Shown here: in pieces, positions 1-7,211 of the stretch | How positions within the stretch are numbered: the stretch's first letter is position 1 | Layout: each line of letters begins with the position of its first letter | From: Ferruginibacter sp. | GTDB taxonomy: Bacteria; Bacteroidota; Bacteroidia; Chitinophagales; Chitinophagaceae | NCBI GenBank assembly: GCA_018882645.1 | Contig: VERM01000058.1 | Location: 1 to 7,988 of the forward strand | DNA: 7,988 nt | Direction: 5' to 3' | The notes under the pieces: generated by a model | What the model saw: only the letters and a program-made list of their open reading frames with translations | Database searches by the model: none | Told to the model about the DNA's origin: nothing | Program-made: the position numbers and the translations under genes

Positions 1-11
1 GAATAGATACT

Positions 12-3008
12 ATGCGGCTATATTCCGGATATATTTCAATTTTTGCAAAAGGAGAATTCATTCGTTTCTCTTTGACAGGATTATTTTGTTTTATTGCTTC
101 CGTTGTTTTTTCTCAGCCCAGCTGGACATTAAATCTGTTTGGTCAAAATGAAAAACCAAAGCAATATGAAGAAAAGCTGCTTCCTTCCGAAAAATCTGCA
201 AATAAAAAATTCACGACCTTCAGACGCTTCATCCACAATAATACAACTCATTACAATTATTATTTCAACGCCAAGAATAAATACAATGCAGTAATTGAAA
301 GGGCTACACTTTCACAGAAAGACGATTATGCTCAATTGTTGCCTTTCTATCCGTACAGTTTGGAAAATACATCCACTCAAAAAGAGGAGCTTGATTCTGT
401 AATTTATAAGGCAACAGCCGGTATTTTATTGCATGATTTGCGTTCAGATTGGGTGGATGATTTGTATTTGCTGATTGGGAAGTCTTATTATCACAGGAAA
501 TTATTTGACTCTGCAGCATTGACATTTCAGTTTATCAATTATAATTTATTTCCCAGAAAAAAAAATAATGAGGAGGAAAGAACAGTTGGGTCTGTTGAAA
601 ATGCTTCCGGTGGAATGTCGATAGCTGACAAAGAGAAATCGAATTTTATTCAGAAAATATTCAAAAGGCCCCCGAGCAGAAATGACGCATTGATCTGGAT
701 GGTTCGAAATTTTATTGAACAAGGAGAGTTTAGTGATGCTGGCGGAATGATCAATATACTTCAGGAAGATCCCAATTTACCCAAAAGACTCAGAGATGAT
801 TTGTATGAAGTGAAGGCTTACTGGTTTTATGCTCAAAAAAATTATGACAGTGCAGCCGTATATCTTGAAAAAAGTCTTTCCAATATTGAACAAAAGGCGG
901 ATAAGGCCAGGGCTCAATATTTGCTCGGACAACTCTATGAGTATTCGGGATTGTTTGATAAAGCCAATATTTATTATTCCAATTCTTCCAAAAAACCAAC
1001 CGACCCTTTGCAGGAAATTTATGCCAATCTCCACAAGGCTAAAATGATGCACAATATCAATGATCCGGTTGAAGTGAAAAAAAGCATTGAAAATCTAGTT
1101 GCGATGTCAAAACACGATAAGTATGAATCTTATCGGGATTTGATTTTTAATAGTGCGGCGCAATTGAGTCTGTATAATAAGGATACAGTTTCAGCCATGG
1201 CATTCTATACCAGAACACTCTCTCTTGACAATCCGGATATTAAATCCAAGAATAAAGCTCATTTTGAGTTAGGGAAGTTGGCTTATGCCCGGGCTGATTT
1301 TGTAAAATCTGCATATCATTACGACAGTGTTGATGTTACAGGCTTATTAAAGGGAGCTGATTCTTCTGAATTTGCTGATAAAATCATCAGCATCCGTAAA
1401 GTTGCGAATCAATTGTCTGTTGTTTCACACCAGGACAGTATTCAGAAAATCGCAGCTATGCCTGCTTCCGAAAGAGATGTATTTGTGAGAAAACTTTCAA
1501 GATCACTTCGCAAAGATGCTACGAGTAAAGATGAGGATGAGTTTACTACCGTGAATATTCCGGGTACAGATGCGGGTAACAATACACCTGTTGATTTGTT
1601 TCAAACCTCTGCCAAGGGGGATTGGTATTTTTACAACTCATCATTAAAGTTGAGGGGATTGAATGAATTTAAGTCTAAATGGGGGAAGCGCGACAATAAA
1701 GACAACTGGAGAAGGAAGGCGGTGATGAATATAGTAGTGAATGACAACATTAACATCGATGATCCTTCATTGCAAAATATGAGTATCAGTGGCGCGGCCG
1801 ACGGTAAGCCGGTAGAAAATAGCTATGATGCGTTGATGTTGGGGTTGCCTTTGACAGCAGATCAGTTGGATAGCAGCAGTAATAAAATCGCTGAAGCACT
1901 CGTAGAGGCGGGAAAAATATTTGACTATGATCTTGAAGAGTATGAACAATCTATTCATTCATATGAAGAGTTCATTAGAAGATTTCCCGGTAAACTTCCC
2001 CATGAGGATGTGTATGCTGGTCTGTGTCATTGTTACAGCAAGATCGGAGATATGCAAAAAGCGGCTTACTATAAAAATCTGATTTATACCCAAATGCCTC
2101 AATCGGCTATGGCCAAGAAGTTAAGCGATACGGTATCCATTCGCACAAATGATTTAACATTAAAAGCCACTGAAAAGTATAAGCAGATTTACAATCTTTT
2201 TACAGAAGCCAATTATACTCAAGCCATAGCTGAAAAAAAACAGGCTGACAGCATCTATGGAAAAAATTACTGGACTCCTCAACTGCTTTATATTGAATCT
2301 GCATATTATGCAAAGCAAAAACAAGACAGCATGGCCATTTCCATTCTGAGTGAACTGGTCAATAATTACCCTAATAGTCCGATACAGGAAAAGGCATCAA
2401 CGATGATTGATGTGCTCAAGAAAAGAAGTGAAATTGAAGGCTATTTAACCAACTTGAATGTGTCTAGAGTGCAAGAAGAAGATGTAATGTTGGTTTTGGA
2501 TAATAAGCCATTGTTAGCCGTAACTGTAATACCCAGAGTAAAATCAGAGATAAGATTATTGAAGTCTAAAATACAAACACCTCTCTTGACTGATTCTGTG
2601 GTTAAGACTCCTGCGTTTTTGAAAATGGGCGATTTTGTCTGGAAGCCAAGAAGAGCCCATTGGGTTATTATGATTTTCAACAAAGTGGATCCATTGTATT
2701 ACAATCAGTCCATAAACGCATTGAATCGCTTCAATCGTGAAAATAATTATGATTCATTGACTATATCCAAAGACAGGTTCGATGACGATAATGCAATCCT
2801 CACATTCAGTAAATTTGAGGATGCGGAGTCGGCAGTATCTTATCACGACCATTTGAAAAGGCAGTTGGTTTCTGAGATTCCCTGGCTTGATCGATCCAAA
2901 TATTCATTCCTTGTGATTTCTCCGGAAAATCTGGAAGTTCTCAAAAAAAATAAGGATTTTACAACGTACAAGAAATTGATTAATAGTCAATATCCGTCTA
3001 AATTTTAA
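12..3008 (+). CDS. porW: PorW/SprE-like type IX secretion TPR protein
   Basis: Probable homologue of PorW (P. gingivalis) / SprE (F. johnsoniae), the periplasmic TPR protein that links the PorK/PorN ring to the Sov outer-membrane translocon and is needed for type IX secretion and gliding. Seen here: a hydrophobic segment at residues 19-33 with a likely signal peptidase I site VFS|Q after residue 34; an N-terminal conserved block around 70-115 (HYNYYFNAKNKYN, then LLPFYPYSLE); TPR-like helix pairs near 147-181, 225-254, 263-290, 300-328, 413-440, 627-660, 664-696 and 755-788; a central block at 536-570 (GDWYFYN, then EFKSKWG and DNWRR); and a C-terminal alpha/beta domain near 882-975. The length of 998 aa is in the range expected for the family. 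Unlike known PorW/SprE lipoproteins, the only early Cys (26) follows GLF, which is not a lipobox. The frame is open to the window edge upstream, so the true start could lie further left. The PBP1A gene follows in the same direction. Family call is confident; the exact start is not. Confidence 0.85.
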   Translation: MRLYSGYISIFAKGEFIRFSLTGLFCFIASVVFSQPSWTLNLFGQNEKPKQYEEKLLPSEKSANKKFTTFRRFIHNNTTHYNYYFNAKNKYNAVIERATLSQKDDYAQLLPFYPYSLENTSTQKEELDSVIYKATAGILLHDLRSDWVDDLYLLIGKSYYHRKLFDSAALTFQFINYNLFPRKKNNEEERTVGSVENASGGMSIADKEKSNFIQKIFKRPPSRNDALIWMVRNFIEQGEFSDAGGMINILQEDPNLPKRLRDDLYEVKAYWFYAQKNYDSAAVYLEKSLSNIEQKADKARAQYLLGQLYEYSGLFDKANIYYSNSSKKPTDPLQEIYANLHKAKMMHNINDPVEVKKSIENLVAMSKHDKYESYRDLIFNSAAQLSLYNKDTVSAMAFYTRTLSLDNPDIKSKNKAHFELGKLAYARADFVKSAYHYDSVDVTGLLKGADSSEFADKIISIRKVANQLSVVSHQDSIQKIAAMPASERDVFVRKLSRSLRKDATSKDEDEFTTVNIPGTDAGNNTPVDLFQTSAKGDWYFYNSSLKLRGLNEFKSKWGKRDNKDNWRRKAVMNIVVNDNINIDDPSLQNMSISGAADGKPVENSYDALMLGLPLTADQLDSSSNKIAEALVEAGKIFDYDLEEYEQSIHSYEEFIRRFPGKLPHEDVYAGLCHCYSKIGDMQKAAYYKNLIYTQMPQSAMAKKLSDTVSIRTNDLTLKATEKYKQIYNLFTEANYTQAIAEKKQADSIYGKNYWTPQLLYIESAYYAKQKQDSMAISILSELVNNYPNSPIQEKASTMIDVLKKRSEIEGYLTNLNVSRVQEEDVMLVLDNKPLLAVTVIPRVKSEIRLLKSKIQTPLLTDSVVKTPAFLKMGDFVWKPRRAHWVIMIFNKVDPLYYNQSINALNRFNRENNYDSLTISKDRFDDDNAILTFSKFEDAESAVSYHDHLKRQLVSEIPWLDRSKYSFLVISPENLEVLKKNKDFTTYKKLINSQYPSKF

Positions 3009-3016
3009 TAATTTTG
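3009..3016 (+). promoter_or_regulatory. Candidate -7 box ahead of the PBP1A gene
   Basis: TAATTTTG directly after the porW stop codon matches the Bacteroidota -7 consensus TAnnTTTG exactly. It would put a transcription start about 25 bases before the PBP1A ATG. No TTTG-type -33 box sits at the usual 19-21 base spacing; the nearest upstream TTG is at 2976-2978, too far away. It may be a weak internal promoter giving PBP1A expression independent of porW, or chance in AT-rich DNA. Confidence 0.25.
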
Positions 3017-3047
3017 TTTTTCTATCCAAGTTAAATTCATTTTTATC

Positions 3048-5405
3048 ATGAAGCGTTCAGTTAAGATTTTATGGTCTACTTTCTTCATTTTCATCACTTT
3101 AATTTCAATTGTTATTGTGGGGGCCAATTTTGGGATGTTTGGAAAAATGCCTTCCATAAAAGAGCTGGAAAATCCTGAGGCGGATCTGGCAAGTGAAATA
3201 TATACTGCTGATGGAGTGATGATGGGTAAGATATATTCTCAAAATAGAAGTGAGGTGAAGTTTCATGAAATATCGCCCAATGTCATCAATGCTCTTGTGG
3301 CAACGGAGGATGAAAGATTTTTTGATCATTCCGGTATTGATGCACAGGCATTAGCCCGAGTGCTTTACTCTTTTGGAACCAAGGGGGGCGGAAGTACCAT
3401 TACGCAGCAATTGGCAAAGATGATTCTTGGGCAGGGTAAAGGAAGTGTTTTTGTCAGGAGTATGGATAAAATTAAAGAGTGGATAGTAGCTGTCAAACTC
3501 GAAAAAAACTTTACAAAAGAAGAAATCATTACGCTTTATTTAAACAGGGCGCCATGGGGTAATGTATATGGTATAAGAAATGCATCTTTGACTTATTTTC
3601 AAAAAGAACCCATTGATTTGAATTTGGAAGAGGCAGCCGTTTTGGTTGGTATGCTCAAAGGCTTTATATATGAGCCTGTTCGTCATCCGCAGGCAGCTTT
3701 GACAAGAAGGAATGTTGTAATCAACCAGATGGTAAATTCAAAGCAACACTTTCTAACTCAGCAGGAGGCTAATAAATATATCGCCAAGCCTCTCATCACA
3801 AAATTCAAAAAAATTGATGAAAATGTCGGAATTGCACCTTATTTCAGAAGTTCATTAGTTGAAGAGTTGAAAAAATGGGCGAAAGATCATAAAAATCCAA
3901 AAACTGGAGAGCCGTATGACATCTACAGGGATGGGTTGAGAATTTATACTACCATAGATTCAAAGATGCAGAAATATGCCGAAGAGTCCGTTGTACAACA
4001 TATGCATGTTGTTCAAAGCAAGCTTAATGATTATTTTAAAAGAAAAGGGGATAATTTATGGAAGGGACATGAAAACGTCATTGAGAATGCGATGAAATTT
4101 TCTGAGCGTTGGAAATTAATGGAAGAGGATGGAAAAACTCCAGAGGAAATAAAAAAAACATTTTACAAGCCCGTAAAGATGAGAATTTTCAGCTGGTGGG
4201 GAGATAAAAACCATGAGAGAGACACCATAATGACGCCCTATGATTCAATCAGATATCATAAACAAATTCTTCAAACATCCTTTGCTTCAATAGACGCAAG
4301 GACGGGTGAGATCAAGTGTTGGGTTGGAGGAATAGATTACAGATGGTTTAAGTATGATCATGTAAGCGCGTATCGTCAGGTTGGTTCCACATTCAAGCCT
4401 TTACTTTATACGCTTGCAGTAACTCAGGCGGGCTTTACTCCCCAAACCAGTGTGCCTGGCGGATCAGTTAAGCTCTCCGGAAAGACAATTAGTTCCGGTG
4501 GTGGGTCTTTGGCAAACTGTCTTGCTCATTCCAAAAATGGAGCTGCCTGGTATTTGATGAGCATTGTTGGTGTAGATAAAACAATAGAGTTCGCCAAAGC
4601 TTGTGGAATAAAAGCAACCCTTCCTCATTATCCCTCTATAGCTCTTGGCTCTGCAGAAATACCAATGATTGAAATGCTTCAATCATATACCATGTTTCCA
4701 AACAGAGGGTACAACATTCCACCTGTGTACATCAATAGAATAGAAGATAAAAATGGCAATCTGATTCAAGAGTTTCCATTGGCTCAAAGTACACAGTTGA
4801 TTGCGGAGTCAGAAGCATACAGCATGGTTAAAATGATGCAGGGTGTGATTCAATTTGGTACTGCTAGAAGGCTAAATGCATATAGCATTCCGGTTGAGAA
4901 AGCCGGCAAAACCGGAACAACAAATAATAATACCGATGGCTGGTTTATCGGCTATACGCCTGAGTTGATTGCAGGAACATGGGTAGGTTGCGATGACCCT
5001 TTTATTCCCATCTACTCCAATAACAGCGGAGGTGCAGAGATGGCTGCTCCCAAATGGGGTTTGTTTATGAGCAAAGTGTATGCTGATAAAAAACTTAATT
5101 ATGGTAAAATAAAAGTTTTCGAGAAGCCTCTTGAGTTGATGAATGACCCTATTTATGCTGATGTTAATTTTGCAATGATTGCAAATACCGGAGATCCCAT
5201 TGTTGAAGAGGTGGGCAATGGTGACGCGGATGATTTTATGGGAGATTACATCATGGATTCATCTGAAAACTTCAACATTGATATGCAGGAGAACAACAAT
5301 GGCTTACCCCCGGGAGATACGGGGTCAAAATCAAAGTCGCCTGTATTGATTGACGATAAGAAAAAACCGGTAGTGCCAAAATCCATAAATGTGGGTGATT
5401 ATTAA
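3048..5405 (+). CDS. Class A penicillin-binding protein 1A (GT51 transglycosylase plus transpeptidase)
   Basis: Bifunctional peptidoglycan synthase, anchored in the inner membrane with its catalytic domains in the periplasm; it polymerises lipid II into glycan strands and cross-links the stem peptides. The sequence shows a short basic N-terminus and one membrane segment (about residues 7-27). The GT51 domain covers roughly 65-235, with the catalytic motif EDERFFDHSG (Glu87), GGGSTITQQLAK (113-124), a second catalytic Glu candidate in KIKE (144), and LYLN at 163-166. A linker of about 100 residues, typical of Bacteroidota PBP1A, precedes the transpeptidase domain (about 405-680). All three penicillin-binding motifs are intact: STFK (nucleophile Ser447), SKN (495-497) and KTGTT (621-625). 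A hydrophilic tail of about 95 residues, acidic then Lys/Pro-rich, ends the protein. Length of 785 aa is normal. The ATG lacks a Shine-Dalgarno sequence, as is usual in this phylum. It lies 39 bases after porW and may be co-transcribed with it. Confidence 0.95.
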   Translation: MKRSVKILWSTFFIFITLISIVIVGANFGMFGKMPSIKELENPEADLASEIYTADGVMMGKIYSQNRSEVKFHEISPNVINALVATEDERFFDHSGIDAQALARVLYSFGTKGGGSTITQQLAKMILGQGKGSVFVRSMDKIKEWIVAVKLEKNFTKEEIITLYLNRAPWGNVYGIRNASLTYFQKEPIDLNLEEAAVLVGMLKGFIYEPVRHPQAALTRRNVVINQMVNSKQHFLTQQEANKYIAKPLITKFKKIDENVGIAPYFRSSLVEELKKWAKDHKNPKTGEPYDIYRDGLRIYTTIDSKMQKYAEESVVQHMHVVQSKLNDYFKRKGDNLWKGHENVIENAMKFSERWKLMEEDGKTPEEIKKTFYKPVKMRIFSWWGDKNHERDTIMTPYDSIRYHKQILQTSFASIDARTGEIKCWVGGIDYRWFKYDHVSAYRQVGSTFKPLLYTLAVTQAGFTPQTSVPGGSVKLSGKTISSGGGSLANCLAHSKNGAAWYLMSIVGVDKTIEFAKACGIKATLPHYPSIALGSAEIPMIEMLQSYTMFPNRGYNIPPVYINRIEDKNGNLIQEFPLAQSTQLIAESEAYSMVKMMQGVIQFGTARRLNAYSIPVEKAGKTGTTNNNTDGWFIGYTPELIAGTWVGCDDPFIPIYSNNSGGAEMAAPKWGLFMSKVYADKKLNYGKIKVFEKPLELMNDPIYADVNFAMIANTGDPIVEEVGNGDADDFMGDYIMDSSENFNIDMQENNNGLPPGDTGSKSKSPVLIDDKKKPVVPKSINVGDY

Positions 5406-5408
5406 TAA

Positions 5409-5439
5409 GACGTAGGTATCAATCAACTATTGATTCGTC
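5409..5439. terminator. Weak hairpin between convergent genes
   Basis: AATCAA (5421-5426), loop CTA, TTGATT (5430-5435) form a perfect 6-bp stem. An outer GACG (5409-5412) can pair with CGTC (5436-5439) if an 8-base bulge is allowed on the left side. It sits in the 17-base gap between the PBP1A and GNAT stop codons and overlaps the end of the GNAT gene. There is no U-tract on either strand and the stem is AT-rich, so a bidirectional terminator role is only a possibility. Confidence 0.25.
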
Positions 5440-5920
5440 GTCCCATGATGACAAGGCTATATCGCTGATTATCGATTGCAGCAATCTCTTTCAAGTCCGC
5501 CCATTCTTCAAATCCCATTTCTGCAAAAAGATTTATGCTTACTTCGTTGTGTTTGAAAATAAAGCCCAACAAAGTGTGGATGCCCAAAACGTTGCATTTT
5601 GAAAAGGCATAAGAAAGTATTTTTTTTCCGAATCCTCTGCCTCTGAATTTATCTGAAAGATAGATGCTGATTTCAGCTGTGCCTTTGTAAGCAGGTCTTC
5701 CATAAAAATCCTGAAAGCTGACCCATCCTAAGGATTCATGCTGATCATTAGTCACAATCCAAATGGGTCTTGTAGAGGGATTATGATTTTTAAACCATTC
5801 AATTTTGTCTTCAATATTCACCGGATCAATATCGGCAGTAACCATACGGCCGGGAATGGTAGAATTGTATATATCTACAATGAATGGGAGGTCGTCTATT
5901 GTGGCATCACGGAAAATCAT
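5423..5920 (-). CDS. GNAT family N-acetyltransferase, YwnH/phosphinothricin acetyltransferase-like
   Basis: Cytoplasmic acetyl-CoA-dependent N-acetyltransferase of 165 aa, the usual single-domain length. It resembles the YwnH/PAT branch, whose members acetylate the amino group of phosphinothricin, methionine sulfoximine or related small amines. Visible family blocks are IYNSTI with RMVTAD (17-30), FYGRPAY (72-78), TAEISIYL (81-88), the acetyl-CoA pyrophosphate loop RGRGFGKK (93-100), and LLGFIFKHN then SINLFAEMGF (117-137). In the C-terminal block, where relatives generally read WGxxP, this protein has WADLK (140-144). The real substrate cannot be told from sequence. The start is well supported: MIFRDATIDDL is the normal family N-terminus, and the ATG lies 5 bases after the sucC stop, so the two are very likely one transcript, possibly translationally coupled. 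It converges on the PBP1A gene. Confidence 0.88.
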   Translation of the reverse strand: MIFRDATIDDLPFIVDIYNSTIPGRMVTADIDPVNIEDKIEWFKNHNPSTRPIWIVTNDQHESLGWVSFQDFYGRPAYKGTAEISIYLSDKFRGRGFGKKILSYAFSKCNVLGIHTLLGFIFKHNEVSINLFAEMGFEEWADLKEIAAIDNQRYSLVIMGRRINS

Positions 5921-5925
5921 TCAAT

Positions 5926-7137
5926 TTAGGCCACGGCTTTGTTTACCAAAGCTGCAGCCTCACTCAGTAAGATGGCACTCTGCACTTTCAGTCCGCTTTC
6001 ATCTATTAATTTCTTTGCTACATCGGCATTGGTACCTTGTAGTCTGACGATGATTGGGATTTCAATATTGCCTATGCTTTTATATGCATCGATTACGCCT
6101 TGAGCTACACGGTCGCATCTTACTATTCCGCCGAATATGTTGATGAGTATGGCTTTTACTTTGGGGTCTTTTAAAATGATTCTGAAGCCGGCTTCCACTG
6201 TCTGCGCATTGGCAGAACCGCCCACATCCAGAAAATTAGCAGGATCACCTCCGCTGAGTTTAATCATATCCATGGTTGCCATGGCAAGACCGGCGCCATT
6301 CACCATACAACCCACATTGCCGTCCAGCTTAACAAAATTGAGATTGTACTTTCCCGCTTCAACCTCAGTAGGGTCTTCTTCCGACACATCTCTCAAAGCT
6401 GCGATATCATTGTGACGCATCAATGAGTTGTCGTCAATATTCATTTTACAATCAACTGCAATGATTTTATCATCGCTGGTTTTGAATAAGGGATTGATCT
6501 CCAGCATACCGCAATCCAGAGACACATAAGCATTATAAAGATTGGTTACAAACTTTACACAGTTTTTAAAAGCCTCACCGCTAAGTCCAAGATTGAATGC
6601 AATTTTTCTAGCCTGAAATCCCTGTAAACTCCCGCCGGGGTGAACATATTCTTTGAATATTTTTTCAGGCGTATCGTGAGCCACATCTTCAATATTCATT
6701 CCGCCTTCAGTGCTGTACATAATTACATTGCGGCATGTGCTTCTGTCCAGTAATATAGACAGATAAAATTCTTTAACGGGGTTAGGTCCCTCATAATATA
6801 CGTCCTGAGCTACCAGCACTTTATTGACCGATTTACCTTCAGGACCGGTTTGAATGGTAACGAGTGTCCCACCTAAAATATTTTGAGCGATGGTAGACAC
6901 ATTTTCGGCAGATTTGCCTACTGCCACACCCCTTTGGTCTTTACCTTGTATGGTGCCTTTTCCTCTACCGCCTGCATGAATCTGGGCTTTAACTACCGCA
7001 AATTTACTTCCATATTGAGTGTGTATTTGTCTGTACGCTTCTTCCGCCTCACTGACAGTGCTGCATGCTATACCTTCCTGAACAGGAACGTTGAATTTTT
7101 TCAATAATTCTTTTGCTTGGTATTCATGTAAGTTCAT
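5926..7137 (-). CDS. sucC: ADP-forming succinate--CoA ligase (succinyl-CoA synthetase) subunit beta
   Basis: Beta subunit of succinyl-CoA synthetase, which with the alpha subunit SucD converts succinyl-CoA, ADP (or GDP) and phosphate to succinate, CoA and ATP (GTP) in the TCA cycle in the cytoplasm. The 403-residue protein is slightly longer than the 388 aa of E. coli SucC. It starts with the hallmark [12 protein letters not shown]. The ATP-grasp domain contains [14 protein letters not shown] (48-61) and the Mg/nucleotide-binding block LEINPL (212-217) followed by [13 protein letters not shown] (227-239). The C-terminal CoA-ligase domain shows [11 protein letters not shown] (280-290), LDVGGSAN (303-310), the phosphate-loop block IFGGIVRCD (334-342) and RLQGTN (365-370). 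No domain is broken. SucD is not adjacent in this window. The GNAT gene follows after 5 bases. The ATG has no Shine-Dalgarno sequence; a promoter candidate lies in the 74-base divergent gap upstream. Confidence 0.97.
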   Translation of the reverse strand: MNLHEYQAKELLKKFNVPVQEGIACSTVSEAEEAYRQIHTQYGSKFAVVKAQIHAGGRGKGTIQGKDQRGVAVGKSAENVSTIAQNILGGTLVTIQTGPEGKSVNKVLVAQDVYYEGPNPVKEFYLSILLDRSTCRNVIMYSTEGGMNIEDVAHDTPEKIFKEYVHPGGSLQGFQARKIAFNLGLSGEAFKNCVKFVTNLYNAYVSLDCGMLEINPLFKTSDDKIIAVDCKMNIDDNSLMRHNDIAALRDVSEEDPTEVEAGKYNLNFVKLDGNVGCMVNGAGLAMATMDMIKLSGGDPANFLDVGGSANAQTVEAGFRIILKDPKVKAILINIFGGIVRCDRVAQGVIDAYKSIGNIEIPIIVRLQGTNADVAKKLIDESGLKVQSAILLSEAAALVNKAVA

Positions 7138-7148
7138 ATGTTGAAATT

Positions 7149-7182
7149 TTTGCGAAGATAAATAAAATTTAGCCTAACTTGT
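7149..7182 (+). promoter_or_regulatory. Candidate promoter for the purine nucleoside phosphorylase gene
   Basis: TTTG (7149-7152), a 22-base spacer and TAACTTGT (7175-7182) approximate the Bacteroidota promoter TTTG-N(19-21)-TAnnTTTG, with two mismatches at the end of the -7 box. The transcription start would fall near 7188, giving a leader of about 23 bases. It is intertwined with the oppositely oriented sucC promoter candidate. Confidence 0.3.
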
Positions 7183-7196
7183 TTATTTTTACCAAT
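7164..7196 (-). promoter_or_regulatory. Candidate promoter for sucC-GNAT
   Basis: Reading the minus strand, ATTG (7196-7193) is followed 21 bases later by TAAATTTT (7171-7164). This resembles the Bacteroidota pair TTTG and TAnnTTTG at near-normal spacing, with one mismatch in each box. It lies about 27 bases upstream of the sucC ATG and overlaps the candidate plus-strand promoter, so the two could compete. Pattern match only, in AT-rich DNA. Confidence 0.35.
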
Positions 7197-7211
7197 CTTA
7201 ACGCTTCCATT

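Noticed and set aside
557..565. Run of nine A residues inside porW, possible slippage or frameshift site
   Set aside because: The frame continues through into conserved PorW sequence on both sides, and no overlapping alternative product is evident. A similar A8 run near 2943-2950 is also read through.
4362..4400. Val instead of the usual Pro before the PBP1A active-site serine (RQVGSTFKP)
   Set aside because: This is the common form in Bacteroidota class A PBPs as I know the family, and all catalytic residues are intact.
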